The notes under the pieces are model-generated. The model had not been told where the DNA came from. It saw only the letters and a program-made list of their open reading frames with translations, and did not search any database. A stretch of DNA of 64,000 bases. It comes from Maea johnstoni. Taxonomy: Eukaryota; Annelida; Polychaeta; Spionida; Magelonidae. Position numbers and translations under genes: made by a program. How positions within the stretch are numbered: position 1 is the stretch's first letter; every line of letters starts with the position of its first letter. Location: positions 2,767,974-2,831,973 of the forward strand of contig OZ012685.1 of NCBI GenBank assembly GCA_963942565.1, written 5' to 3'. Positions 23,268 to 56,143 of the stretch are shown piece after piece.

Positions 23268-25604
23268 CTAGCCCTTTTTTCACCTGGTGAGATAAATATG
23301 AACTTATTTGGCCACACTGGCCACCTTGACCACTTGGTGGCTGATAGCAGAAAAAATAAATATGACAGCCTAGAAATCTAGGCCAGGGTTTACCCTGATT
23401 GATGCTCAAATAGATCTGTGTCTGACTTGGAGTTGTGACACACTGACTACCATTGCACGTTTATAGACAAAGGCTCTTAATGGGAAGAAATATCAAACAT
23501 TAAGAGGCACATCTACCTAAGACCATGATGATTTAATAGGGATAATCTGGAAAACTGTCTTTGATCTTTAAATAAGCATGGGAAAATATGCTTATATACC
23601 TAGTCCCCCTAGAGTACCTGAGGATACAAAGAGGGATTTAAGGGCACCATCTCTTAGTCATAACACGTACAATTTGTGGAGACAAATTAAGAATTATATT
23701 GAGAAGAAACCTGTATCTCTCAGCTACTGGAAAGTCCGCTCTTTTCCATTGCCAAGGACATTCCTAATAGTAAGATGTAGGGTCATTAAGTATTTTGCAT
23801 CAGTGCAATGTTTGCTGCTAGCGTCTGGTGTAATGCAAAACCCTTTCACTACTAGTAACAACAACATATTTCTTGATGGGTTGGTTCCTATTCCTGTAGA
23901 TACTTAGTATCTAGTATCATTGCCTAATCTGCTCCTAGCAACAGGTGTAATACAAGACCGTTCCATTGCTATAACCAATAACAAATTTCTTTAGGGGTGG
24001 GATCCTATTCCTATGGATTGTGTGGTATCCTTTATGTTGATATTGATTCTTGTAGTAGGCATATCAGCATCCATGGACAGAAAAGTAACATTTCAGGTTC
24101 ATTGACACCACTTGAAGTAGGTGTGTGGGTTCATGAGTGTTTGTACTGGCTTGGCTGTCTCTGCCCCTAGTTCCCAATAACACCCAGCCTCTACCAGCAC
24201 TACATGACCAGACCAACAGGCCATGAAGAAGTTTACTTTACTGCCCCTAGTTCCCAATAACACCCAGCCTCTGTGGAATACACATCCTCTACCAGCACTA
24301 CATGACCAGACCAATAGGTCATGAAGAAGTTTACTTTATTAATTAACTATGTAGTTACTTATTACGTATTGGAGCTCTGCATACTTATACCAAATGATTC
24401 AACTCCACTGCTGTCTTAACCAATGCATGCCTGAGTAGTACCCAGATCACCCCCTGCTGCTATTTCTGTGATACCTCTCCAACAAAAGCATGTTATAGAA
24501 ACTATTTGATGGAGACTTGTTCATCAGAACTCATAATCTACAACCCTCCTTCAAATATTTTGCAAATTTATGCTCATTTCTGAAGTTATTTTTGAAAGTA
24601 TGACAGGTCCAGAAGACACTGGTCAAGGGTTAATTAAAGGGTTAATTAAAGCAAATATGTTGATGTCCAGTATCCCTGCCTCCACTTGTTATGATGAAAT
24701 AAAGTCAACATAGCTTATGAAATTTTCCTGCTCGAATAATAATAACACTAGGGACCAATAGGAGCTCAGCTTCAGCAGAGACTGCAGCAGGAATAATACT
24801 TGCTGTGCAGTGTGGTTACACCTGTAATAAGCTAAACATGTAATGAGGGCCTCGCTCAAGGAGAAAGGCACCACAATACAAAGGAGTGTCAAGAGGGAAA
24901 GTAATTCTGTAACACAGTCACTAACAGGAAAGAATTCATGAAACTGGATTTTACTCAGGATTTGCATCACAATTTGAGGTGTCGTCTATAGTTAAATGGA
25001 CCTGCTGTAAGAAATCAGTGTCTTTATCTTCACTGACGAATATCAATAGAAGATATGTAACAACTATGAGAATATATTTCATTGGGGATGTTACCTGTTT
25101 AAGAGGAGACAATGCTTTAACCTTCACTGATGGATGTTGATAGATGATGTGTAACAAAACAGTGGATGTATTTCATTGGGGATATTACCTGTTTAAGAGG
25201 ACATGGTGCCTTTACCTATAGTCATGGATGATCTTTAGTAAAAGCAGCTTAGAGAAAACATTTGACAGGAATTTGCTGATCTGATATTACAACGTCTTTT
25301 CTTATGTCAATGACTAATATATAGAAGAAACACATGTACCACCCAAAGGAAATCTATGATTAAAGAGATGAGTAACCTCTAGAGATAGTTTATGATGACC
25401 AAGTTGAAATCTCTTTAAGAGGATAAGTCGACTTAGAGGAAATGAGCATGGAATACTTGCTTTGAATTGACAACTATATGTATAAGTATAGACAATAAAA
25501 ATCAGAACTTGGCCTATTGTTCATTTGCTGTACCAAAACATTGCTGCCTTAATACAGACACTATAACTTGAGATTGATACAAAGCATGACTAGAGAAACT
25601 AAGG
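23268..25604. other. Non-coding region between satellite and second GPCR
   Basis: No gene is supported. It holds the second copy of the dispersed repeat (23275-23385), a degenerate direct duplication (about 23815-24020) whose CTTTCACT and CCTATTCCT words recur, a local duplication of about 80 bp (24160-24340) with CCCAGCCTCT and CATGACCAGACCAA words, and a piggyBac-like MITE right end (about 24543-24630). Two similar blocks at 25020-25095 and 25110-25200 (ATTTCATTGGGGAT, ACCTGTTTAAGAGGA) are another local duplication just upstream of the receptor gene. Confidence 0.55.
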
Positions 25605-26561
25605 ATGTCTGAGGATTTAGATGCTGGCACTGCCAACCTGAGTGTTGAATCCCATGCTGTGCCTGTGCAGGTGACATTGGTCACTGTGGACCTACTACTG
25701 ATGCTGGCGATCCTCATGGGCAATATTCTCACCATTGCTGCGGTCAGACGCTCCCCGCAGCTACAAACCGTCACCAACAAGTTTGTAGTGAGCCTCGCGG
25801 TGGCGGACTTGCTAGTTGGCTTCAGTTTGCCGTACCACAGTTTGTTCTACATCATCCCATCAATTAGTACCATGAAGTATGCCTGCCTGGCACGGTTCTG
25901 TATCGTCTTACTGGCCTGTATGGCATCCTTTCTCAACCTCCTGGCAATCTGTGTTGACCGTTTCCTGGCGGTCGTGTACCCGCTGCACTACCCGATGAGG
26001 ATGACCCCCAGATCCAGCAGTGTGAAGATCATCATCCTGTGGATCATGGCTGTGTCCTCGGCCACAATTCCTCTGGGCTGGAACCACTGGGACAGCGCAC
26101 AGTTCTGTGTCTTCTACCACGTGATCCCCCCTATGTACGTGGTCTTCATCCTCGCCGTCCCGTTCTACAGCCAGAGTCTCCTCATGCTACTGCTCTACGG
26201 CAAGATCTTCAAGGAGGCCCGCAGGCAGCTGAAGAAGATGGCCGCTCTCAGCCCCGATGCCCAGCGCATAAAGAAAGAAGCCAAGACGGCCAAGACTCTC
26301 GCCACTGTCCTCGGTTTCTTCATCCTCTTTGGTTTTCCATTGATAACCTTTATGTTCATCATGGCTCTAGGTTACAGTGCTAGTCATACAAGCACAGTAT
26401 ACGCTATTCTTACCTCGCTGACGTTCTTCAACTCAGCACTCAACCCGGTTGTGTACGCCTGGAAGAACAGACAGTTCAACAGTACCTTTAGGAGAATGCT
26501 AGGACTACATCAAAAGACTTTCCCAGTCTCACAGGAAATATCAACCACCACCACGTCTTAA
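25605..26561 (+). CDS. Intronless adenosine-receptor-like GPCR
   Basis: A 318-residue plasma-membrane seven-transmembrane receptor; start is the ATG in AAGGATGTCTG. It recalls adenosine receptors: LGWN after TM4, CVFYHVIPPMY in ECL2/TM5 (vertebrate A2A has CLFEDVVPMNY), then a C-terminal TM5 with EARRQLKKM (A2A: AARRQLKQM). C94 and C168 can pair, D118-R119-F120 replaces DRY, and TM7 has a canonical NSALNPVVY (276-284). Position 3.32 is Val, as in adenosine receptors. However, the residues that read adenosine in A2A are changed: N6.55 is Met (M250), the W6.48 toggle is Gly (G243), H7.43 is Phe (F274) and the ECL2 Glu is Tyr (Y171). The ECL2 Phe (F170) is kept. Ligand therefore unknown. AATAAA overlaps the stop, and another lies near 26778. 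Confidence 0.9.
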   Translation: MSEDLDAGTANLSVESHAVPVQVTLVTVDLLLMLAILMGNILTIAAVRRSPQLQTVTNKFVVSLAVADLLVGFSLPYHSLFYIIPSISTMKYACLARFCIVLLACMASFLNLLAICVDRFLAVVYPLHYPMRMTPRSSSVKIIILWIMAVSSATIPLGWNHWDSAQFCVFYHVIPPMYVVFILAVPFYSQSLLMLLLYGKIFKEARRQLKKMAALSPDAQRIKKEAKTAKTLATVLGFFILFGFPLITFMFIMALGYSASHTSTVYAILTSLTFFNSALNPVVYAWKNRQFNSTFRRMLGLHQKTFPVSQEISTTTTS

Positions 26562-48141
<21,580 letters not shown>

Positions 48142-48716
48142 ACAAGAAACCGACAACGTATCGGAACCAAGCTCACCACCAACCGTATCAAATAGAAAAG
48201 CTCGCTGTTTGCGCAAGCCACAGCATGAGAGCAGTGATACTAGACCATCTTGCAAGGACGATGATCCGACACCAAAAAGCACACTCCCGCGGCCCGGCCG
48301 GAAGGGCCTATTAAAGGGAGCGTTGAATGCTTTTCTGGTCAGATCTGTCCTGGGTCATGGCCATCCCACCACCGCTATGTAGTGGGAGGAACTCATTACT
48401 TTGTGAACTGCCGCACTGCCCTCTACTGGCAAACAACAACACTAATTTATGGCCAGATGCCAATGTATGCAAGAAGCTGGAAGTTGAGGGGTAGTATGTG
48501 TTGAAGGTGATCCACAGCTGTTGATTCTGGTAAACATTACTGAGTAAGACACATAAGGGGGAACTGCTACCTACAAAGTTATCTGAACACTGCTTCACTG
48601 TCACACCCACACAATGGTGGGATCAACTGCTTACTCTAGACATAATATTTGTTAGGAGGGTGTTACATATACTTTTCAAAGGAGATTGGGTTATTCTTTT
48701 TGAACAATAAAACAAA
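48142..48716 (+). other. Probable SMG1 3' UTR
   Basis: This follows the SMG1 stop at 48139-48141. AATAAA at 48706-48711 is the first good polyadenylation signal I see. Longer 3' ends are possible, since other AATAAA words occur near 51980 and 52074. Confidence 0.45.
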
Positions 48717-50941
48717 GAATTTAGTTAATTAGCAGTCCATTTACAGATACAGAGGGGGTTCAAGGAAATGTTAGATGAACCCCCTCCCTTTAAAATTCAG
48801 TGTTGGTTTTCTCACTAATAAATGTCGCTTCAGTTTTACTTCAATCCAATGAGGTTGATCTACCTCTTTTTAATCAACTATAAGCAAAAGAGTGCCCTGT
48901 GAAAGATGACAGGATGAGTTCATTACACAGGAATGTACATCTACTTCTTTGGTTCTTTTGTTTTCCTCATGCAATTGAAATTTTGTTGACCCATCAAACG
49001 ATAATTTGTTTAGATTACAAACCGTGAGCTGACCAGACAGAGGCTGATACCCCAGTCCTGAGTGACAGGTTTGCTTTTTGTTAAGATGTTATCGAAAAGA
49101 TGCATTTTCCTAGAAAAATGTATTAGTCAGTTAGCACAGTTGACCCTTCAAGCCATAGTAAAAGATGAACGAAAGAAAAACAATCATTCAGCTTTCTGAT
49201 TCCACAAATTATTAATGATTTATTGATTAACTATATTTTTTGAAATAAGATAAATTGAGAGGTTGATTTTATACTTTCTTTATTATTTCATTTATAATTC
49301 ATGTTGATTTCCCCATATATTAATACTAATATAACATCCTCCTAGCATTATCACATTTGTGTAGCAAGTCTTCAATTGAGTAAGTATGTATGCAGTGTGT
49401 GCATTGATACAGTAAGTATCTGAAAAAGCAGTTCCCCCCGCAATATGACATTTGGCACTGATTAATCTGGATAGTTATGGACAAGTTATGGTCGCATAGG
49501 TATTTGTCGCACACAGATGATTTAGGCAAGCCTGTCTTGATAAGTAAAATGATTTAAAGCAAGGCTTTTGCATCAAGTTTTTGGGCTCTTTAATAGTACA
49601 GGATTTTAAGGAAAAAAACTTTAAGAGGGTTTTTCTGTTTTGTTTAAAAAAAGAAATGGGTGTTTTAACTTAGAATTTTTTATCTTTAAAAATACAGGAC
49701 ACCCTAATTTGTTCTCAATGCTGATTCATTAACTGAAAGTAAAGTCCTTCCTACTTGAGAACACATCAATTTCACAATCAACACAGGCTAATAGAAAGCT
49801 TGTATCCAGTATATCAGAGGATGATCAGTTGTTTTGCCATGTATCTTATGAATCAAGATGCCAGCTGTTGGATCAAAAGGCATGTATGCACTTGTGAGTA
49901 CATTACCTTAAAGAGTGAGAAAAGCTTCTTGAAGTTGCGTACTAGTGTAATGATTTGTGTAGAGCTCAGCTTGAAGAGTATGGATCGATAAAATCAGCTG
50001 TGAATAATGGAGATTCTCTGTTGCCACCAAGAAGTGGGAATTCTGAATGTAGGAGATGATTGAGAAGATTGCATTGTGTCTAGTATCCATGAAAGAGATA
50101 CTGAGGGCGTGTTGTGAAGAAGTCGCGTGAAGCCACAAGACAATGGGCTAACTACAATAGCAACAATGCCAAGCCATTGTTTTTGCTACTATGAAAGTTG
50201 CACAACCCTGCATATTGCACCATACCTTAGAGACAGACATACTAGTTCAGCCGACTAGTATGCCTGTGTCCCTGGTTGGTTATGTCGCCACTCCCAGGTT
50301 ATCAAAGCAGGGAAAAAGGAGAAATACTAGATTAGTTATGAAATAAAAAATCATTTGCTGCATAGGAGGTTTTCACAGGTATTATCTAGTTTGTCAGTAC
50401 TTTTTCTCTTCTATTCAAACACATGGTTCAGTATGCCTATATTGCCATTGGAGTGGCTGGCTTGTGATTAGTTATGTACTGATGAAGCTAGTAAAGCATG
50501 GACTGTTATTATACAGCAGTTCAGGGATGATGGTGAACTGAGACATTCATACCTCTACACAGAGGGATTAAAATTGAATGAAGAAAAAGCTCAAGAAAAG
50601 TTTATCCAATGCAACAATCTCGATTTTTTTGCCTTTGGAAGATGTTTATTCCCTAAACCTGAAGATAGGGAAGCTAGTAAAATGATAACAAAACTTGTTT
50701 GAAGAATTGCTGAGTCTGCAATTTTTGAGAAAGTCTTCAATGGGTTGTCATTTTGACTTGTACTTTCTTCTTGTTTAGTGTTTAGATGTCTTCTGAAGGA
50801 AGAGGTGGTATTTCTCCTTGGCTTAGACTGCTATAACTGGGTTAATGCTTGCCTTATCAGGCTTAAAATAAAACCCTGGGAAACATATTAGTGCAAAGCG
50901 TTATGAAGCTTTGGAAATGTTTAGCTGTGTTTAGTTTATGA

Positions 50942-51151
50942 TACTGTAAAACTGGTAATGTTTGCGTGTAGTAAATATTGCGTTTTTTTCATTTTCTCTT
51001 TTATGCGTGTTTTAATTAATGCGACGCCACCAGACGTCAGATATCTGAAACAGAAGGGACAGATTTATGCGTGTTTTAATTATTGCGTCCTCATGCATTC
51101 GCATTAAAACGCAATAATTAAAATCACGCAATCATTACCAGTTTTACAGTA
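50942..51151. mobile_element. TA-flanked MITE with CTGTAAAAC ends, 210 bp
   Basis: Perfect inverted ends TACTGTAAAACTGGTAATG and CATTACCAGTTTTACAGTA, including the TA target duplication. Internal GCGTGTTTTAATTA units occur twice in direct order and again inverted. It belongs with the 14376 and 29470 elements by its CTGTA terminus and by recurring short GCG-ending words. Confidence 0.8.
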
Positions 51152-53039
51152 TGTGATAAGTATGTCCTTTTGGTAGTCCTACTTAAATGTAGATGTGTTG
51201 TAAATTTTGATTGGAATTAGTTTCCTTCCAAGGTGAATAGAGTGAGAGTGTACTGAATGGGAGTGGAGAGAGTCATATTGAAGTGCAGTTACTGATTGTG
51301 GTGAATGTGGGGATTTGTGATGCAGGTTCAATGTTATTTCTATAGCCATATTAGTAGGTTTGCACATGTTTGTTCATATTGTATGTTACCTGTATATGCA
51401 GATAAAACCACCCAACATCTAGTTTTTGTAAGGTTTGGTTTAAAAGCACTTAACTGCAAAAAGGTTTGGTTTTGGCCATAACAATGGATATGCTATGTGC
51501 CGTTTAACTGGAATTCATTGCTCTTTAATTTTTTGTTGATATATTTTTAACAAGTGAGGAAAGTCCTTGTTTAAAAACTTAGAGATACATCAAGGTAAAG
51601 TTATAATTATTATCTTGAAATTATTTATGGCTATGTTAAGCTTGAATGCAATGGTTTGGAAATTTCAAGTTAGGATGGAGCATAGGTAATTTAACTTCAC
51701 AATACTGTTAAATTGAGGATGTGCCCCAAAATGTAATAATTGATAAGCAAGTCACAAACTGCTTCGATCTAGAGATAATCTTGAGAAGTTAGCCTTTGCA
51801 CTCTTCATATTAGTGATTGGTTTGTTTGTGTAGGGTGGAGTATTGATCAACTCTTTTATTTGGATATTACCTTTTAGTTTGTCACAATGCTAATTATTCG
51901 CGTTATTGAATCTTTGTAATTTGTAGGTAGCATTTTTTGAGGAACTATATGAAGTTCTTGTAATTCTGTGTGTAACAGTAATAAAACAAACAAAATGAAT
52001 TTTCTGTTTTCTTGTTTATTCTCACCCATTTTGGATGTAGCATCTATTAGAGAAATATACACTAACAATATACAATAAAGACCGCCTAGAAGCAGTTCAC
52101 ACCCGGTGATTTCTTAATTCTTCACAGGTACTTATTTTCTGGCAAAGACAAAATGTTTCAATAGTTATAAAAATATACTTAGTGCAAGAACCATTTTTCT
52201 GCCTCATCCTCTTTCTTATTGTATTGATGGAAGTGAGAAACACATTCCTGTCAAGATCTTGCATAAATGCTCAATCAAGCTATCGGGAATACTATCCACA
52301 CTGACTTGGTGACAACTTACACATTTATTTTCTATGCCATCAGAACATAATTTCTGCATCAAAAATTGCAGTAAAATAATCTCAATATCTCTCTCCACTG
52401 TGTCTATTAGAAAGGCAACATGCCTAAAAAGCGATCTAAAGTTCTGTAGTCTAAATGTCCTAAAGCACCTCAAAAATGTATGTAAGCATGTCCTTTTAAA
52501 AGGGTGCAGTTGGGTGTCTGTTATAATGCAGCTCATTACAAAAAGCATATAGTACATATATTATCATTCATAGAATTATTCTAATTAACCCCTCCAATGC
52601 TAAGGCTACTTTCGTCCAAAGCAAAATTATGCAAAGATTTTTGAAAAACACCTATAAAACCCTGTCATTTTAGTATTCATTGGATAGCTCTCACAATTCT
52701 CTCAGATGAGTACTCATGGTCCAGGGTTTAGGTCATTTCTCAGGGTTTTTGGCATCATTTTGCATTGACCAAATTAGACACCAGCAGCGTATAATTCTTC
52801 CATTCACACCATGTGATTGAATGTTATATTCTGAGGCAATGTCTAAGAGAGGTCAGCTGGTGTAAAATTATCAGCTGTTCTCTAATATAGACAGATCTCA
52901 TATCAGATACTGTTATAGGAACAATACTAGTAGTCTATGTGATGACATGGCAAGGCCTTACACATATATAGCTGGGGTCATTGGCATCTAGGAGGCTTTT
53001 ACTTCTAATTCAGATCTGTATTTTAAAATGGGTTTAACA

Positions 53040-53396
53040 CAGGGTCTTACCCAGGATTTAGAAACAGGGGTTAAAATAGGATTTATGAAATTTTGAGGGT
53101 CAAAAGTCAGCAACCGAATTTACAATAAAAATCATACCAACCATATATATTGACATAGCAAGACAAAGTTTGCTTCTTTACATATAATCATACCAACCCT
53201 ATGTATTGACATATTAGAAAGACAAAGTTTGTCTCTTAACATCACTTAATGTACCTATTGTCATGTATGAGTAAAACATATTAAAACTATTACCATGGAC
53301 TCAACAAATACAGAAAATCTTACAAAATACATCTGGGTGCCATTTTACCAAGAGTCTGGTGTTTGGCAGTCAAAATGATTTCCAGATTCCTGGCTG
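53040..53396. mobile_element. hAT-like MITE, 357 bp
   Basis: The element starts CAGGGTCTTACCCAGG and ends GATTCCTGGCTG. It is flanked by a perfect 8-bp target duplication, GTTTAACA, at 53032-53039 and 53397-53404. The ends are diverged from the 8979 element, but the family is the same. Inside, ATCATACCAACC and ATATTGACATA-type words are directly repeated. Confidence 0.8.
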
Positions 53397-53696
53397 GTTT
53401 AACAGTTAGCCATATAATCTGTGTATATTTCATGACAGCATAATACTTGAGCATAACTCTGTAAATAACTGGGTAGGATCCATTTTAAACACCATCTGCA
53501 ACCATATCGCACCAACATTCTCATAACATTTATATATCAATAGTTTCAATAAAAAAGTTATAGAAAATGCTACATTTCTTACAATTAAATATTAAAAATA
53601 TAATCAAAATCCCCTAAATTACTCAGCTTAATAACATTAGTTTGCCTATCAATGGGATGACAACAAGCACATCATTGACCTCTCTGGAAGTATTGA

Positions 53697-53877
53697 TACA
53701 GTGAAACCTCACATCTTGAACACCTCAGAGATGGGAACATCCCCTATTGTGAACACATTTTCTCAGTCCCATTTTAACCATTTGCATTGTGAAAAGGCCT
53801 CTGATATATGAACACCCTCTGATGCGAACACTTCTGCCCTGGTGCCAAAGTTTTCACACCTCAGAGGTTTCACCGTA
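53697..53877. mobile_element. TA-flanked MITE in 3' end of - strand gene
   Basis: The ends are TACAGTGAAACCTC and GAGGTTTCACCGTA, inverted with one mismatch, flanked by TA. The inside carries four GAACAC units. A related fragment lies near 41014-41060 in an SMG1 intron. It ends 12 bp from the stop codon at 53890, so it would lie in that gene's 3' UTR. Confidence 0.75.
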
Positions 53878-53889
53878 GTTCCTAATCTA

Positions 53890-56143
53890 TCACCCCAATA
53901 TAAAATTGCGTTCCGCATCCCTTCGAGTGCCGTATAAAACTCTGTTGCCAGAGATACGGCTGTTATCTTCTTGCCACGCTGGGCCCAATACATTACCTGA
54001 AAATGAAAGAGAAAATTATATTTTTGTGTGTGCCACCCAACACTACAAACTATGTCTCATAAATAAGATCCACACTGGAACATCTTCTTCTGGAATCTAA
54101 CACAACTTAAGACTTAGAGAAATAAGTATCAACTCAAATGTTTATTTTAACTGAGTTCATACATTCATTTATGATAGAGAGAACTAATTGCCCTTTCAAA
54201 ATGAAAAGTTTCAAATTTAGTGCACAAATAGTGTTTACACATTTGAAATAAATGTTCCCAGTACAAGTAAATAAAAAGGTTGTTGTCAACAAATTCCTTT
54301 GTTGAGCAAATGATACTAAGTGTTGACGCCAACTTATATTGCCAAATGTAGAATTCTATTTTAGTGAATCAAGTTTGAGATAATCACAATAGAAATTGAA
54401 ACCAATATCAATATTCAATACACATGTGGACAAAGTTTGAAACTATATAGCTATCAAAATGATAAGTTTACGTGCCTTGAGCAAAATGACATCTTAAATA
54501 TCATCCTGACATGTGTCTTTAGTATGTCTACGGATGAATAGGAAAAATGGCACATTTTTTCAAGACTTTTGAATATGAATATTAAGGTCAATCCCTAGTC
54601 TGAGATAATATTTTCTTACCTGTGAGAATGTTATACTCTCTACGCACTGGCCGTTGGTGTGGTACACCTGGTCCTAACATGGTACCCAGTTTGTTATGTA
54701 TTCTATTATAACTGGACCAATAATCCAAAGGTTTCCCTGGATAGACCAACACATCTCTCATCCCCCTGCCTTCATTTTGGTGCATCTTGTTTTGAAAGGT
54801 TGGGAGATGTACCTGGTAGTCCTGTGCAATGAACAGTTAATCATTTCACAGTCTGCACTACAATCATGTCCCACAGCTTCACAAATTTATTTTTTCTGAG
54901 GAAAAATAATGTCATCCTAATACTATCATTGAGATAGAATAAAAATTATACTAAAACTACATAAATGATTTCCAATACATATATAAAAATAAGTTCAGTC
55001 CAATTATTTAATTATTCAGGTAAAAAAATTGTATATGCAACCTAGAGAACATTAACCATGCACACATCAAAGTAGCATGTATAATTCAACTAGAATAGAT
55101 GGTTTCAAGTTATCAAACTAATAAAAATGAGTAACTTTAAAATCATTCATCAATTAATTAATGTTTGAACATGATTTGAGGACTGGGTTTCTCTTTCAAA
55201 TATTTCCCCCAAAAAGCAGAGCAACAGCCATAAATGGGCAGAGACTTATGAACTTAAGTTATTATAATTATTAACTGAATAATTCATAATAAGTAATTAC
55301 TTACTGGAAGTGTCCCCTTGTCATGGTAGCGGTGTTTGTAGGAAGTTGTGAATTCTCTTTCTTGGCTGCTTCCCAAGTCAAACTGTGATATATGTAGGTT
55401 AGGACATTGTGGTGGGCGCCTGACTGGTTTCAAACTCTTGCTACCAGTAAATTCCTGAAATGCCAAGAGATGACAGTTACAGTTTGACACTTTTTACATA
55501 CTTACACAAAAAAAAAAATAAGCCCTAATATAATTGTAATCTCTTCTTGTAGATTATTGAGTAGGAGCCTACAAGCTGTTTATTTGCCTGTAAATCGATT
55601 TAATTGACTGCTTTAAATACAACATGCAAATGATTGCCCCCCCCCCCCCCCCTCAACAAAATTTGAACTACTTTCTAAAAAAAATGATTTCCATAACTAT
55701 AATTTACTAACCGGTTTCCTTACATTTACTAGATTATTACTTTATAAATTTCAATTTTATAAAAAAGTATTTTTACATTTAAGACCGGTTTATGTCAGGA
55801 AAGGGGGGCAGGAACATATAGGTAGGTGCATGTATGTCTGTGTTCCTGTTTATGTAGGAAGTATTAAGGAGAATATCCTAAGGTCCATTCACAAGCGGAT
55901 TACCTGTTTGCTGTAGGTAGTAAAATCTTGATCCTTTGGTTTGGAGGAGAGCTGGAAAGTTGTGGTGTGCATAGCTCTAGAGCCCTTACTCAGGGGCACT
56001 GGTTTAATGCTGTGCCTGTCTTTGTAAGACATCTGGGCAACCACAGGAAAGGGGCATGACTCTGCTGTCAGGATGGTGTGAGTGCTGTGCCCCTGGCGAT
56101 GGTTAGGGACATTCCTAGAGGTTGCTGGGGAAGACGAAGACAT
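53890..56143 (-). CDS. Uncharacterised 232-residue protein, four exons
   Basis: Read on the - strand the exons are 55904-56143, 55305-55454, 54620-54821 and 53890-53996. The splice sites are standard (CAG|GTAATC, CCA|GTAAGT, CACAG|GTAAGA; acceptors TTTCAG, GCACAG, TTTCAG) and the frame closes exactly: 80, 50, 67 and 35 codons with one split Gly. I do not recognise the protein. It has no signal peptide or membrane segment and is rich in Tyr, His, Arg and Pro. Short phrases recur: MSYKDRHS, FTTYSKQ, FTTSYKHRYHDKG. The second half has LDYWSSYNRIHNKLG and ends GNRVLYGTRRDAERNFILG. Small soluble proteins of this composition are common among ciliary microtubule inner proteins, so a ciliary role is a weak inference. 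The start is the first ATG of the open first exon. Confidence 0.75.
55637..55652. repeat. C16 homopolymer
   Basis: A run of 16 C lies in the first intron of the - strand gene (G16 on the transcribed sense). It is the first of several G/C homopolymers in 55.6-58.6 kb. Confidence 0.95.

Larger units (their letters stand above)
48717..53889. other. Intergenic region between SMG1 and the - strand gene
   Basis: No gene is supported. It contains a TA-flanked MITE (50942-51151), a hAT-like MITE (53040-53396) and another TA-flanked MITE (53697-53877). A 113-residue frame on the - strand (52216-52557) has no recognisable domain. The sequence is AT-rich throughout. Confidence 0.55.

Noticed and set aside
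23578-23907. 109-residue + strand frame
   Set aside because: No recognisable domain, and the following sequence contains a degenerate direct copy with small length changes, as expected of non-coding DNA.
52216-52557. 113-residue - strand frame
   Set aside because: No recognisable domain, AT-rich intergenic setting, a competing + strand frame over the same bases, and no convincing exon partner. It could be a terminal exon, but I cannot support it.
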